64,000 nucleotides of DNA from Isoetes taiwanensis (taxonomy: Eukaryota > Streptophyta > Lycopodiopsida > Isoetales > Isoetaceae). Below, one piece after another: positions 13,365 to 26,429 of the stretch. The notes beneath the pieces were generated by a model. The model saw nothing but the letters and a program-made list of their open reading frames with translations. It did not search any database and was not told the DNA's origin. The DNA lies in contig JAJEKV010000033.1 in the NCBI GenBank assembly GCA_021234155.1, forward strand, positions 8,587,641 through 8,651,640, read 5' to 3'. A program made the position numbers and the translations under genes. Positions within the stretch are counted from its first letter, which is position 1, and each line of letters opens with the position of its first letter.

Positions 13365-15850
13365 AGCATCACTATGTTGTTATCCATCCTTGTATTTCCA
13401 GAGCGCCGACGATACTTAGATTAACTCGTTGATCTTTGCATGGTCACAAGAATCAAGCAGATTGCGGCTTTAGTAATCCCACTATTCATCAATATATAAT
13501 GTAGTAATGTATAAGTGCTCTCAGGTTATTATGAAGAAATGCAAAGCATAATAAAAGTAACTAATTTATCAGACTGAAAGTGTAATCTCTATTGTTTTGA
13601 AAGTGATTTCCCACCCATCCGTCAAAGACCTTAGTCAATAATTCTCAGCTGCACCGCTACAATTAAGTGTGTTACAACCATTTACCTGCCCTAATCACCA
13701 ACCATAGTTTATGGTTTTGAGATGTTGATAGCTATGTTCCATCATTTGATTCCGCCTCTCACTTTTATTCCAAAGAATTTATATTGTTGAGTATAAGACA
13801 CACCTTTCCTTGCCATGTGCTCCTACCAAGATACAAAACACTTTCTGGGCTGAGGAAGAGAGGGCCTCGCATGGTGGTCCTCAAAGAAAGGCCATCCATG
13901 TAGGATATGAGTCCGCTGGTCCGATGAGTTACCTTTCTTTCTCATCCCGGTAAAGGGTCAATGCCTTAACCCGGGGTGTTGGGGTTTATCAATCTCACAG
14001 CCCCTAATGAAGTGGAGTGTGGTGTTTAACGCCAGGTCATGAATCAGTTTATTCTAGTTAGTAGCTGAAGTCTCGATTTCCTCCTGCACCCTATGGAATT
14101 CCTGCGTAATTTGACCAGAGGACAATAACCTCGTCAGCGGGAAAAGGACCATGAGTTCATTCCAACATGAGAGAGCTCCGCACGTACCATATCTCTGTGA
14201 ATGGACGATCCTGTGCTAACTCCATCCCTTAAGGTTGCACATACCTCACAACCCTCCTAGACCCAACTGGCATTACACTTAATGATTAAAGACCGCCCAC
14301 ATTCCTATCTCCTGGGCCTCAGAATCATTCCGGCTGCCCCTAATCTCATCCCAGAAACAGAGCTAAAACTACCTTCATGCGAGAAACTGTGCTAAGGCCC
14401 CAAGTGAGGTAACTCTTCCCTTGTCCGAAACGAATCATACCAACGACTCCAACCAGAACTCTTGCTCACGCCTCAAATACGCATAAGTCTGTGAATAAGC
14501 GAACGCATCACCGCAGCAGCGAGTAATTTCCAAATAGTGCATCGGCTACGTCATCACCAAGGGCCAACCATCGCGAAGGTGTTTCCATCTGATCAAACCC
14601 CTAACTATACAATGAGCAGCAAAGGAGAGATACACTGGCTCCTGCTCCGCCAGTGGGCAACGGTTCAGCTGCGCATAGAGTCCCTTGGTAGTTGTTTTGG
14701 CCAGCCTGAAGTTTCGCGGAGCCAAGAACTCTGGTCCATTGCTATTCTTTTTTGTCCTCAATGCGGATCGGAAAGCCGAAGATCTCTAATGTACCTGATC
14801 CGTGATCTCTTAAAATGGCCCCAATTGTCTTAAAGGATTCCCTGGCAGACTACAGTGCCCAGAAAGGACCTACATGGAAAATGGGAACCACCTCCATAAG
14901 TTACATATGGGAAAATGGCTCAAAGACCCCGCTATGGCCATGCATTAGTGCACCCACACCGACTCTGCCGCTCTCCCTCCATAATCGATTTTGCCAACTT
15001 CTCTAGACTAGATATCATGGTTTTGTTCTCGACCATTTTATCATGAATGATCGCTGCTGCATGCCTGATCACGAGCAGCGGATAAAGCCCCCACGACTCC
15101 AAGAAGGCTCCTACCGTATATCCGGGTCATTAAGTGTGCCTTCCTTTCCATCCTAAATTTCCCTCGGATCTTTGTCTTTCAGCCATTTCTGTATTACAAT
15201 ACAACTGCTAATTTTGAGAATGCAATCCCTCATGCAGAAGGGCCATCTCTCGAGTGGGTGTTTCTTCCACCTGGAGCAGGAAGGAAGATGCAGAATTTGC
15301 TTGTCCGGCCATGCCCACCACACTAGTATCTATCCCATGGAGAATATCTCTTTTGGTCGTGATGTGCTAAGCCTCTTCACATTCTTCCCTCACACCGCCA
15401 CTTGTTATTTTCGACGCAGGGGCATCGCTTTTCGCTCTCGCTGGCGTACATGGAGAACAAAAAATGTTCGCATGCACGTGATCTCACCTATGGAGAAAGT
15501 AATAAACATCCGCGTATGCAACAAATTGAAGTTTTGAACTCTAAAATGGCAGCAAATGGCCACGACATCTTCTTTCGCCTTTACTTATCCTTACGCCTTT
15601 TGTGGTGTCTGACCACCATTTGTAAAGTCTTTAGAGTCTTCGTGACAAGGTTCCACTCATGAACCTCGCTTCTTTTCACAAAATTTTAATTAGCCTTGAC
15701 ACCGGATATTATCCACCAACACCAAAGCATCGGGGCCACCTAACCAGTCGTGGATTTGTGGCATTTCAAAGACAAGCTTGGCATCTCATAATGGCCTTTC
15801 CGACATAGGACATATCTTCACTGTGGTGGCACCTAAGAAGTTATCTCTAA
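13365..15850. other. Gene-free tract with unassigned open frames
   Basis: Several open frames of 60-121 codons occur on both strands: 14537-14833 and 15172-15537 on plus, 14546-14761 on minus. None carries a motif I can defend. The minus-strand frame at 14546-14761 includes NSNGPEF, which faintly recalls the NGGEF block of a copia integrase. The flanking conserved residues are absent, so I do not call it. Confidence 0.4.
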
Positions 15851-15854
15851 TCTT

Positions 15855-16085
15855 GTATCATCACATGTGTGAGGCTTGCACAATGTAGACCATACAACTG
15901 AAAATCAAGGGCGTAGATGGAAGGTGCCCTGTGAAACAAAAAGAAATGGGTTTGCATTGTCTTGATTGGCTTTTTGCTTATAAGCACAAATGACGAGGGC
16001 ATCTAGAAAGTGTGTTCATGTGCAAAGCTTTTTAGTAACATATATCCATGATTATAACATTTTGATCTTTTTCTTATCTCTTCTC
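15855..16085 (+). repeat. Left half of a duplicated segment of the CCCH-RING gene intron
   Basis: This stretch aligns with 36732-36964, part of the second intron of the CCCH-RING gene, in direct orientation. Shared text includes TGTGTGAGGCTTGCACAA, TTGCATTGTCTTGATTGGCTTTT, GACGAGGGCATCTAGAAA and TTCATGTGCAAAGCTTTTTAGTAACATA (each split by a few substitutions or indels). Homology stops at TCTCTTCTC (about 16085). The parent sequence continues with TACTTCATGC, and that continuation reappears about 17 kb to the right at 33233. This is therefore one side of a split duplicate. Confidence 0.85.
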
Positions 16086-16199
16086 ACAGCCTCCCAGCCG
16101 CCCCGCCATCCCCACCCTCTAGTGCCCCTCACTCTAGCGCCTCACTGCCCCTGCATGGAGCCCCTTGATTTGCTCCTTTTCCTCGCTTCTAGGGCTTTA

Positions 16200-16425
16200 C
16201 AGCCTCTCTCTAGCCCCAAACCCCCAAACCCCAAAGGTAAGCCTCCTCGACCGCGATTTTGAGTCCCCAAATTGACTCGATATACTTTTGCAGCCAGAGA
16301 TCCTCAAACTTTGGAACCTCCCAAACCCCTAAACCCCAAAAAGGTGCTCGGGACCAAGCGATTTTTGAGTCCCCAAATTGGATTCTGCACACCTTTTACA
16401 CCAGAGACCCTTAAATTTTGGAAAT
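16200..16425. repeat. Two-copy tandem repeat (~115 bp) with interstitial CCCAAAC/CCCTAAA text
   Basis: Two adjacent units share CCCAAACCCC(T/A)AAACCCCAAA, a GCGATTTTTGAGTCCCCAAATTG block, a CTTTT(G/A)CA block and CCAGAGA(T/C)CC. The C-rich start resembles degenerate plant telomere repeat (CCCTAAA) but is too short and impure to call an interstitial telomere. Confidence 0.8.
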
Positions 16426-16439
16426 CAACAGACACAATG

Positions 16440-19400
16440 TTGAGCTAGGCTCCAAACATTTGCTTGACATCGCCATAGCCCAACCAACCGCCTCTCGCCT
16501 GCCCAGCCTCAAAGGCTATAAATCCTCATGACACCATACCCCGCTTAGCCTCGCTGCATTCGACACGCCCGCTATAGCCTAAACCTTGCTTGATCGTGGC
16601 CGCACCCCGCAACATGGCCACGTAAGATGGCTATTCGAAAACTAAGGCGAGGGACCATCGCAAACGGTCCCGACCGTACCCATCATGGACAGATCCGATG
16701 AAGAAGGAGGCTCTAAGCAAGGCTAAGGCCCCCACAAGGGCCAACCCCGCCCAAGGGACGTCGTTCGTGACCATTGTGAACTCCCCGCCTCGGCAGTGGA
16801 ATTGGAGCACGCCAAAGCAAGCGTGGAGGCAATAAAGGCCCGATTGAGGCTAATAAGGTCTGGACCGCCGGCATGGCAAAGGAGATGGAGTCCCTAAGAC
16901 CCCACGTGCCTGGCAACCGTGGCTCTAGAAGAACCGTGACCACAGTTCGAGACTCCGTGACACAAAGATTTAGAAGATGGTATTCTGGCCTCGCGACACT
17001 TCAATCCAAAGGTTTCCCGCCGGCAGGCGGGCCCGCCCAGACTCAGGTTCACCCCGGGACATTTTTGCTATGACATGTGGAGAGGGAGCGTGCAATGACG
17101 AGACGATGGTCACCGTGGTTCTTGCCTTGGAAGGTTGGAGGGAATCCACCACCATGGCATGGGAGCGATGCCGCCTTGCCTGTGACATGCCCGGGTTCTG
17201 TAGCACGATTAGCCGCAAGCCCGCCTGCACGCCAGGCCGGGCTCGAGACGCCTCGCTCACTCGTGAGTTCGAGCTCCAGGGAACAAGTGTAGCCATCCAT
17301 AGATGATGTGGCTGGTCTCCTACCGAGGTTCGCAGCCCGCCTGCAGCAAAGGTGCATGTGAGATGGCTGGCGCGAAAAGAGCCCCTGCAAGAGTTGTGCT
17401 CCCACTTCACAGGCTGAGGACGCTGCCTGGGAACGCTTACTCCCCGTGAATCCCCCTGTGTGATACAGCCTGCACGCTGACATCCAAGACCACGACCGCT
17501 GCCCTGCACTAAGCCACCCCACGCCATCCCAGCCCACCATCACCACCATACACCTCAAAGACAGCCCCTGCCTCGCCCACCTTTGACCTGCACTTAACTC
17601 TGGCAGGCTGCAGACGGAGAGGCTACAACTGTTAGTCCGGCATGCAAGAGAGGGGAGAGTCTCGCCCACAACATCCGGCGACACATTCTCGATTTGATGA
17701 CATTCCCTCGGGCTACGAGATTTCCCGAGCAATTACTATGGGCTCAGCTACTTCCTAAGTTGTAAATCAGATCATTATATTCATGGCTATGACAAGAAAA
17801 GGTGATGTCATATTGCGCCAGTGATGTCAAGGGGACGCCCTCAGACGTGGACCGGACCTCACAATCTTCAGACAACAGTAAGGCACGCAGGAGCTTGTCA
17901 GGCCGAGGCATCCGGGCCACCAAGGTGCCAACAGGACTGTCTGGGGCAGATGCACATTTTTCACAAACATAAATGGCAGACCCCTGGCAGCCTCTAATCG
18001 TGACCGAACGTGAGTCTCCGCTTCCGCTTCCTCCCACCACAGCCTCCCTTCTCCCCGCTCCTACTCCCCGCCTCCCTCACGATCCACGCCTCAAATACGT
18101 CATCTGGCCCATCTACTTCTCACTCACTGGGCTCGTCTCCTCCCCTGTGACTCAGCCGTGATACCAATCGTCACCGACAACAGAGGAACTGTGCCTCCTG
18201 TGGTCCTGCTGGAAACTGCTCCATGCCTCCCTTGGCATGTGATAGTCCCAAACCCCAAGTGCCTGAGATCCCCATCTTTCCCATGGAGATATTAGAGGAG
18301 CATGCTCAAAGTACGTACAATTCGATCCCACGGTTACCAACATTTCTATTCTTCAATAATTGTGACAGATGTAGGGGGTCATGATGGGGTTGTTTTCATA
18401 CTAATGGACAACCTCGCACATCTTGCCATCTCTGTAAGATGTATAAGTATTAATAACTGGCATTGTGGGGTTCGTGGTGCATGTTTGTGCTGGCAACCCC
18501 CTTTTTTCTCGGGTCACTGTTATTTTCCTTACACGCAGAGCACCTTCTATCGCGCCCATCTGATGGGAGCATGGTGGTGGACCCTTTGCAGGTTTGATCT
18601 ATATGATGACATACAAAGAAAGACAAGCATTTGGGTAGGGTCATCCTTCTTTGTGTGGGATTTCAATGCATCGACAGAGTAGAAAACGGCACTTCGACCC
18701 CTCGCCACGGGCGTCCCCGCAGCCTACGCCCCGCAGAGGTAACTCGCCATGAGGATCGGATGATACCAGGCCACTCGCCGGCGTATTGTGGGGCCACCCC
18801 CGCTTATGGTATTTTTTGACTTGATAATTCTGCAAATGGCCTCATTACAAAGGGCCCGCCTCTGCTAAGTGCACCTGCACATGATACAATCGTGGGAGGG
18901 AGTGGCTCAGTGTGGTGGGACTATGTGCCTGTGAAGGCGCAAGATATGCATCCACTGCTTCTGTGTGGCACCGATACGGATGAGGGAGGTCGTGACTCGT
19001 GACCACCTCCCACTTTATTTGGACATGGCTTGGCAGTCAGCCAGAACTCCCACTATGCCACTTTGCCATCCCTCGCCATAACCGGATTAAGGAGTGTGCA
19101 GAGGACTACGAGATGCTCATGGACGCTCACAAGAATTTCAAGGACCCTACACTAGAGCAGCATAGAATGAAGTGACTGGAAGCATGAAGCATGTGCAGTG
19201 TACAAGTGCTTTTGGCAGAGACCCTCCCCTGCTGGCCAGGACAAAGAACATTCACAGAATCTACTGATGCTGAGGCAAGGACGACGCCCATCTGGGCCAC
19301 ATTTTGGATCCAAACGCAGACCACACAGCACTGCGCCCATCTGAAGGAGACAAAGGCGCCAGACTCGCTGTGCATTGGGGAGATGTCTGGCCCGCTGACA

Positions 19401-20560
19401 CTCATCCTCGAACCTTTTGGCGCAGAAAGCTCAAGGCCAACCCAAATTAAGGACATCACATCCTACCATGTGTTTCAAAGAGATTTGAAGTGTACTTATG
19501 ACCCACTGTGTGGATCGCCAGACGCCCATACCTCCCCTGGCTGTGATGGCCCCCATTGGTCTCTAGTGGAGGAGGATGTACCTGGGTTCACTCTTTTATC
19601 ACATGAGCATATGCCACCCGCTTAGATGAGAAGAAAGTCATCTCTATATACGCATTTAAAGTGTTTGGAAAACCCTCCGTGGAAAACACACTCAGAATGT
19701 CAAAGTCGTATTTAATTAAAGTGACCATTCCATTCTATTTTTTCAACCTTAAGAATTTATATAAAAAAGTAGCACTGACCAAACTATACTAAATTCAATT
19801 TTTGAATAAAACTCTGAACTGAAATGGCTCCGCTTTCCTGTGTTCACAGTTTCCAGAACAAAAAACACGTAACCGAAACAAAGGAAATCTACGCCAAAGA
19901 TTGGAAACCAAAGATCTAGTTGAAAAGAATTTTATTAATAAATTGAACAGACATGTATTTACATCGGACGCAGAGACTATGGCTATTTTGGCTGGGCTAC
20001 TACAAAGACCATCTGGTAGGTGGTCCACCTTAGGGGATTAACTTGTGGCGTCACAGCCGCCCCTAGAAGCCCCTTGGGGCAACTCCGAAGAGGTGGAATG
20101 CCCCACGTGGAGGTGCCTCTGGAGCCACCTCTACCACCCGTCCACCCGACTTCCACCGCCTCCCGCAGCCTCTTTCATCAATATGCTCCATCCCCAACCT
20201 CCGTGGATGTTATGCAATGCTTGCAAGATGCCTTGAAGCTTCCCCTGACTATCTTTGTTCTTCTTCGCTCGCTTCCTTTATCCCTAGGTGTAGCGAGCAA
20301 CCTCCGCACCCGCGAGCAACCTGTCCCAAAGGCCGTGCAAAGAAGTGTAGCGTGATCCGGATCCGCGCCATGAACGCAGATTTCTTCCGCCTTTGAGCGT
20401 CTCGGATGCCCGGGAGCGGATCTCAGGCTGGTGTTTGGATTCAGGCTCGAATCCACCTGGAGCAAGGAGAGTATGATTAACAACGCTTTCTGTCATTAGT
20501 CAAAATCGAAGAAAAGAACGTTGAAATCAAATTACACCCGGGAGAACATCTATCTCAGCC
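16440..20560. other. GC-rich unassigned part of the composite insertion
   Basis: This is GC-rich DNA with many long overlapping open frames on both strands. Examples are 17049-17732 and 16970-17527 on minus, and 18302-18682 and 19191-19625 on plus. The overlap and lack of motifs show that most are by-products of composition. The plus frame at 19191-19625 is listed separately. Confidence 0.5.
19191..19625 (+). other. Unassigned 144-codon open frame
   Basis: I do not recognise this product. The frame is 144 codons, soluble and mixed-charge, with several Cys/His (CTYDPLCGSPDAH, SPGCDGPH) but no spacing typical of a zinc finger. Upstream frames at 18302-18682 and 19080-19170 have a similar coding-like look and are separated by stops. 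The whole 18.3-19.6-kb stretch could therefore be a decayed gene or a transposon gene. No start context, splice sites or homology support a working gene. Confidence 0.25.
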
Positions 20561-21333
20561 ACAACTCAGCATCCAAATGACGCGGGAGCGGTCTCTCAAT
20601 TCGCGAGCTTCCAGGAAAGGCCTAAGAAAAGTCAGCACAAATCCTGAAGTACCATTAGAATATGGTTGCATCCAATCACACACTAAGCATACAAATGCTG
20701 CTTTCTTCAACGAAAATCATGATGCCTTCTCGACTCATGAATGAAAGGGCCGTGAAACCCAATGTACAAGCATTATCATAATAGATTGTACAAGCATTTC
20801 ATCAACACGATAAGATGCCTTCGACTCGTGAGTCTAGAAAGGCATCGAAACTCATTATACAAGTATATTCATTACAAATGGTCAATACATGTTCGCCGCT
20901 CGATTACAATATTCACACAATTCTGACTACATCCCAGTGCTGTGTGTTTGGCTCTTCTTGTTCACTTGTAAAAGTATTTTGTGATCTACTTTGCTCTCTG
21001 GATCGGGTTCCGTGGAGGTTTGATAGTTCAGAAGTTAACACTCCATGATAAGAATGGCGTAAGGATTCCTGCAAGACAGGATGCAGTCCAAGGACAAACC
21101 ACCTATCCTGCCTCTATATTCTTCAGCCCATGTATGGCTTTTAGCAATGATTGCATTGCTTATGATAGCACTTGTAGGCTGAGTCAGCTCTATGATCAGC
21201 TGTGGTTGTGTTTGCTTTCATAGTCCCTGAATAGCTCATAAACCCCGGGCTCCAGCCTTTTCACCATTACAGCTTCCCTTTGTGATGGCCGGATCGTGAG
21301 GTCCTTCACATGCCCGACCCTTCTGCTTCCAAA

Positions 21334-21609
21334 CTAACTGGAACTCAAAACCGAAACTTCTAGAACACCAAGAACATCACAATATTTTTCTCGGCTAGTA
21401 AAGAACACGCGCGCCCACTTCGAATCTCCGCTGCACCAACAATTTCCCGCAGTTTCCAGGCCCTGATACACTATTTTATGCCTGCTTTTCACCGACCGCG
21501 AGTCAAGATCTTTGGACGCTTTGCCTGGTATACCGCAATTTAATACTCCATTGACGCTAAATATTACAAGTTTGGTGGGACCACCGATCCCAGCCAAGCT
21601 ATTCACCAT
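21334..21609 (-). pseudogene. Possible HAD/FCP1-like phosphatase fragment (weak)
   Basis: The minus-strand frame contains KLVIFSVNGVLNCG, which resembles the LLxxDxNGxL first motif of plant FCP1-like HAD phosphatases. The catalytic Asp position reads Ser here (FSVNG), so activity would not be expected. About 40 residues later it has RVFFTSREKYCDVLGVLE, which recalls the WSSRxKxNVxxVLxxL second motif. The spacing is short, and the palindromic CTCGACTC repeat family runs through the frame (DSRSVKS). This may be a decayed gene fragment or coincidence. No splice structure was resolved. Confidence 0.2.
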
Positions 21610-23519
21610 TTCCGTCTACTCCGGGATCCAAACAAGTGGATCATTAACTTTTCGTGTTCTTTCTCCGCCGTGGAGCAAAGTGTCTTGCTCGGATTTTATT
21701 CTCATTCTCCTCGCGACGTGAACTGCTGGGAATCCATTGACAAAATTTGAACTGCGACCTGAGCTAGAATTCCTGGAAATGATGACATCCCAGAAGAAAT
21801 TTAGTTTTCTCGACCATGAGTCGAGAATGACAAGAAGGCATTGAAAGGAATCAGCTCTTTCTCTGACCATGAAGTCGAGAAACACCGAGCAGAAAGTAAA
21901 CTCACCCCTCAATCCTCATGTGTTTCTTTAACAATGTTTTCTGCAGACTGTCCAAACTCTCGGCATCCTCGTCTCCGTCAGGTCGGTCTCCCCGCCCTTC
22001 GCTGCCTTTACCGCTCCATCATTTGTCTTCCTCCCTTTGAATGCTGCTCATGAAGTTGCATCCAGTATGACTCGAATGGTTTCAACCATGTCCTTATTTC
22101 CAACCACTGACATAGGTTTCATTCCAAAAGCAAGATAGCCCCTCGAAACAGCCATTCATGTACCACTGCTACAATTTTAGATCTTCCTCGACCAAGCCGG
22201 GTTAATGAAGTACTTGATAACTCTGGGCCTTGATGAGGGAATTTATGACAGGACCCGCCGCACCATCCTCACGACCTTGTCCACTGGCTGAACATCCTCC
22301 ATAAACTCCGCCTCTTCCAGGTTCCATCTCGCTCTTGAGAGAGGATCATGAACTTGTCGAGATAATGATGCCTCGCTAGACCACCACTCTATCCGTGCTC
22401 TAATTACCGATCTTGAAATCAAACCAAACTATGTTGGTAAGCTTTGGTGCCTTTGAAGCCAAGTCCGCACTCATGATCAAGTTCGTATGGAGTGCATGAT
22501 CTGCAGGTTGGTGAAGTTAATATCAATCATTTATTGGGAGACAAAGTAGCTTGTTTGATTGTCTTATGCAAAAGACAAGGAAACCGAAAGTATCCAGGTC
22601 GGTCATGTCCATCGCCTGTACCAACGTCGCGTCGCTTATCATAAAAAGGGTGGGGTCTGATCATATTGATGCGGCGGGGCCAGTGCCACGTCCAGTGCCG
22701 CCCGCACCACCAACCTCAGGTCTCCAGTAACCGTAAATGGTTTATCGTCACTTTAAATGGGACCAATTCCTTCAACCAAGCCTTCGTGAATCGCCACAGC
22801 ACGCCTGTGTTGTAGCTGGCTGGGAATGCCACGCCTTCACCAGGTTGATGTAGGCTGATATGCATTTGCCTAATCATGTCTTCCTCATCAAGGGCGTTCT
22901 CCTTTGTACAATCTAAATCTAAGCGGTATTCATTAGATGCAACGCGTAACCCGATGCCTTCTCTAACGCACGTCATGGATCGTGGCATAACTTTATGCCC
23001 CGCAATTTAGAACTCCCCGGTCTTCCTCAAAGCAGGATTGTTCCCTCCAAGATTTTGCCTTGTAGGTCAAGCGCTTTTTGTCCGTGAGGCCCCCAGATCC
23101 TCTTCTATGAACCGCTTGTCAAACAACTTGGGGGTCGGGCCTTGGAAATTCTCCATTGTCATTCTTCGCCTTGCCTCTTGTCCATTGAGCCCATATGTCA
23201 CCCATTTCTCCCACCGCCCAAGTACATGAATGGAGGTCAGACATCCCGAGAGACTCGCCTTTCCTTGTGTTCTTCTTCTTCTCCTCTTCTTCCTCTCCCT
23301 CGCCATCTTCCGTCTCCTCCAAAGCAGTAATATATCTGCATAGTTTCTCAAAGGTCTTCCACTTATCCGAGGGAGCCTGCTTTCTTTAGACCGAGGACAA
23401 CCTAATGCTTTCCACCGCTGCCTAGCGTAAGGATCCGGCCGTGATATACGATTCGCATAATGTACCAATGTCGTGAGTATGAAAGTATCTACAAACACCT
23501 GTGAATAAATGTAAAGAAT

Positions 23520-23890
23520 AGTGCTCCGGGTTTTCTCGACTCATGAAATGAAAGTCCCTGAATGCCCAATTTCTTTTTACTTGTTGACTCACAGTCGAGA
23601 AAGCCTCGTGATCCTTTTGATTTTCAGACACTGCTTTCTCGACTCGTGAGCTTCCAGAAACCCCAGTGATAATCGGCAAATGTTAGATGGCGGTGGCTCG
23701 GACTCGCGAGTCGAGAAAGTCCTATTCAATGTCTAATTTTCTTTTTATCAAGCAGGTTTCTCACACCATGAATGAAAGCTCCACATCCTTGATTTTCCGT
23801 AGGTTACTTCCGCTTTCTCACCCGCGACGAGAAACCCTCCTGATAATCTGCAAAATGTTAGGATGGTTGTGGCTTTCGACTCGCGTAGCC
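23520..23890. repeat. Two-copy tandem repeat (~170 bp)
   Basis: Two diverged units share four ordered blocks: an ATGAAxxAAAG start, AATTTxCTTTTTA(C/T), GTGATAATCxGCAAA(A)TGTTAG, and GTGGCTxxGACTCGCG. Offsets run from about 166 to 175 bp. Each unit carries two CTCGACTC-type motifs, so this repeat is a source of the palindrome family listed separately. Confidence 0.75.
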
Positions 23891-26429
23891 CAGGACCTGG
23901 AAAGATCTGCAGAGTTATTTACCTTTACGTGAGCTCGCACTACCGCTATTGTGTTCCGGGCAAAGGGCTACTGCCGGGCCGGCTATTGGTCAAGGCCTCC
24001 TACCAAAGAACTCGTGACTCTCGCTATATCTATCCTTGATCCTTTATGCACCCTCCTTCTCCGTCTGCACACGGAGCCGCCTAACACGTCAATTGGCCTA
24101 CAACCCGTAACCGGACCGCCTTTTCCCTTCGTGATCTTCTTCCTCGATTTCCAACAACAATTCACCGTCGACCGATAAAAGGTGATGACATCCGCATTGA
24201 TCAAGAGATGGTTGACTTAGAGCCCAACTTCAAAGATGTGTCAGACGCAACCCCTGTGTCGAACAAGATTTCAAGATTTCCTGCAAACTCTTCACCGCCT
24301 AATGTCCAAAGCAGCACTTTGTGTGATATTCCTAACGGATAATACCGAAAGCCAGACGCCCATTTTCTCGCAGGCCCCTCTCGAGAAATCCTGACCGACT
24401 ATCCGGATCGAGGTTTGGGAGCCGACCATCTTCGTCTCCTTCGGCTATCCGACCGTGTGGTGTCATCATCCCCATCTTTGTTTTTTGGTGGACTTTTTCA
24501 GGTATGAACCACAACATTCCCCACCGCAGAGTGTTGTAGAGTCTTCAAGACAAGAGAAGTGAAGCTCCCCAGATTGAAATGCCTCGACTGAAATCTCCAT
24601 ACCAAGCTCCCCTCGATGTTAGGGTTCCGCCTCCTTCATCCTCCTTCCAGATCCTTCCACCTAAGGTTCCTATTAGAATTTAAAGGCGCCTACTTTTTCT
24701 TGCCCTTAGCCTCGCTTCATGGAAGAGTGAGAATAATTTGAACCCAGCCTTTGGTGCGAGAACTTACTCTTCCGCGCCCTCGATATGTAGTAAGGTTAAA
24801 TGCTTCTGGACCGAAGCGCAGACACACAAATCGATTTTCTTGTACTTGTCTCCCGAGCTCTTCTTGTCCTTGGTAGAAACAGATCTTTCTCTTCCTCAAT
24901 TTGTCGACACTCGACATACCACCAAGAATCATTACTGGCAAGCCTGCCTCCAAATTCTCGATGACGAAGAATGGAGTTCGCCAAGATCACCAAAGGAGTC
25001 CGAGGTGAATGCCGTAAGAAGAAAGGATGGACTGCTTATGTATTCCGACAAAAGAAAACCTCGTGAGTCTCACCTGGGTGTTTGTCTTCTTTTCTTCTTG
25101 CCGCTACCGCGTACATCCGACTACCGCTCTTTGACCTGAAATATTTCTATATGCCCTCATCCTCTCTTGGACGACCAGAATTAAGTTTCCTCCACAGGAG
25201 TTTTAGGACCCATGGTAAAAAGATCGGCGTGGTTCTTTAATCAGTTAAGACATGCAATCATTTATGAAAAAGTGCCAAGGTACAAAGACGTCGGGCTTTA
25301 GCCCGCCTCAAACACTATTTCAAATCGAATCACATCAAGGACTAAGTGAGTGGAGCCGAGTTTATCTTCCCCGCTGTGATTGGGGAACCCGAGGCCTGAG
25401 GGATCTTCATCGATCACAATGACTCGAATGGCCGCTGACGCTTAAGTCGCTAACAGCTACTTTGCATATGTGTATTTTTCCGACCGCTGCCATTCTATTG
25501 CAAGCAAGAATTGATCGATGAGCAACGGAGCTAAGGTAGGAAGTGAGGAGCCGCCAGACACCGGAATCCTACATCACACATGGAAAGGATGAAATCGCAG
25601 CTGATGTTTAGTAATAGATGCGAACACACCTCGAAGCACCCATGGCAGCAAAGACTCGTGTGAGGTCATGGATCCGTGATACAGCTGGGCCTGCTGGAAT
25701 CGTGCAGAGGTGCTCTGATGCCTGTTATTTCGCTTGTAGAATATGCCGTATGTGTTTGGGCAACAATGAACTGATAAGCTCGACGATGAAGTGTCCAAAG
25801 ATTTCTGGCTTTCCAGAGATGATTTACTCTAGGTTGAGAGTTTCTGCAAGGAAACACGGGTGTTAGAACAGCCTGCTTAGGTCCTGCTTCCATTAGATCG
25901 TTTACTGAAATGTTGTACATAGACTGCCAGGGACCACACGCCCGTGGAGATGCTGCTCAAAATGTGCATCCTCTCAGAAGTTGAGTTTCCAATTCTCTCA
26001 GTCCGCAACCAATTTCGCAATATTCGAGGAAGATGGTCTGGCCTGCAGCTGTGCTAGAGGTACCTGGGACTAAAACAGAGAATAGAAAGTGCAGAGATTG
26101 TGAGAGAAATGTGCCTGGCTCTCAGGCTCTGTACATAGAGGTTTTCCACCAGCCTCGCATATTCACTTTAAGATAACTGCGACTGATCGGGTCGGTGCCA
26201 CCCACGTAGAGAATCGGGCCTGCTAAGGGATTCCCACTCGGCGTAGTCGAGATCGTGCTTCTGATTTCGACTCGCAAGCCGAGAATTTCCTTGGCCATCC
26301 AACTCCTGTTAGTACACATGTAAGGCATTCCCGACTCGGGCGAGCTTCAGAATGCAGCTACAAGAAGCCTGCGGGAATGCATGGCTACCCACCACACAGG
26401 CAGAGGAATTGGGCTGCTAAGAGCTGGCC

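Larger units (their letters stand above)
20600..26420. other. Unassigned sequence of the composite insertion
   Basis: Apart from the palindrome family, the two-copy repeat at 23520-23890 and the weak phosphatase-like fragment, no gene was recognised. Open frames (for example 22716-22988 and 23067-23498 on minus, 24738-25139 on plus) lack domains. The minus frame at 23067-23498 has an acidic/basic low-complexity run (EEEEEKKK, RKKRRRRR) from a CTT-rich plus-strand stretch near 23270-23310. Confidence 0.4.

Noticed and set aside
14546-14761. Copia integrase fragment on the minus strand (NSNGPEF)
   Set aside because: Only one short block is suggestive. The later QQNGVAE-type block and the correct spacing are missing.
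16200-16345. Interstitial telomere repeat
   Set aside because: The CCCAAAC/CCCTAAA text is short and impure, and is better explained by a local two-copy duplication.
16970-17732. Long minus-strand open frames (185 and 227 codons)
   Set aside because: They overlap each other in different frames and overlap plus-strand frames, lie in GC-rich DNA with few stops by chance, and show no domain or splice structure.
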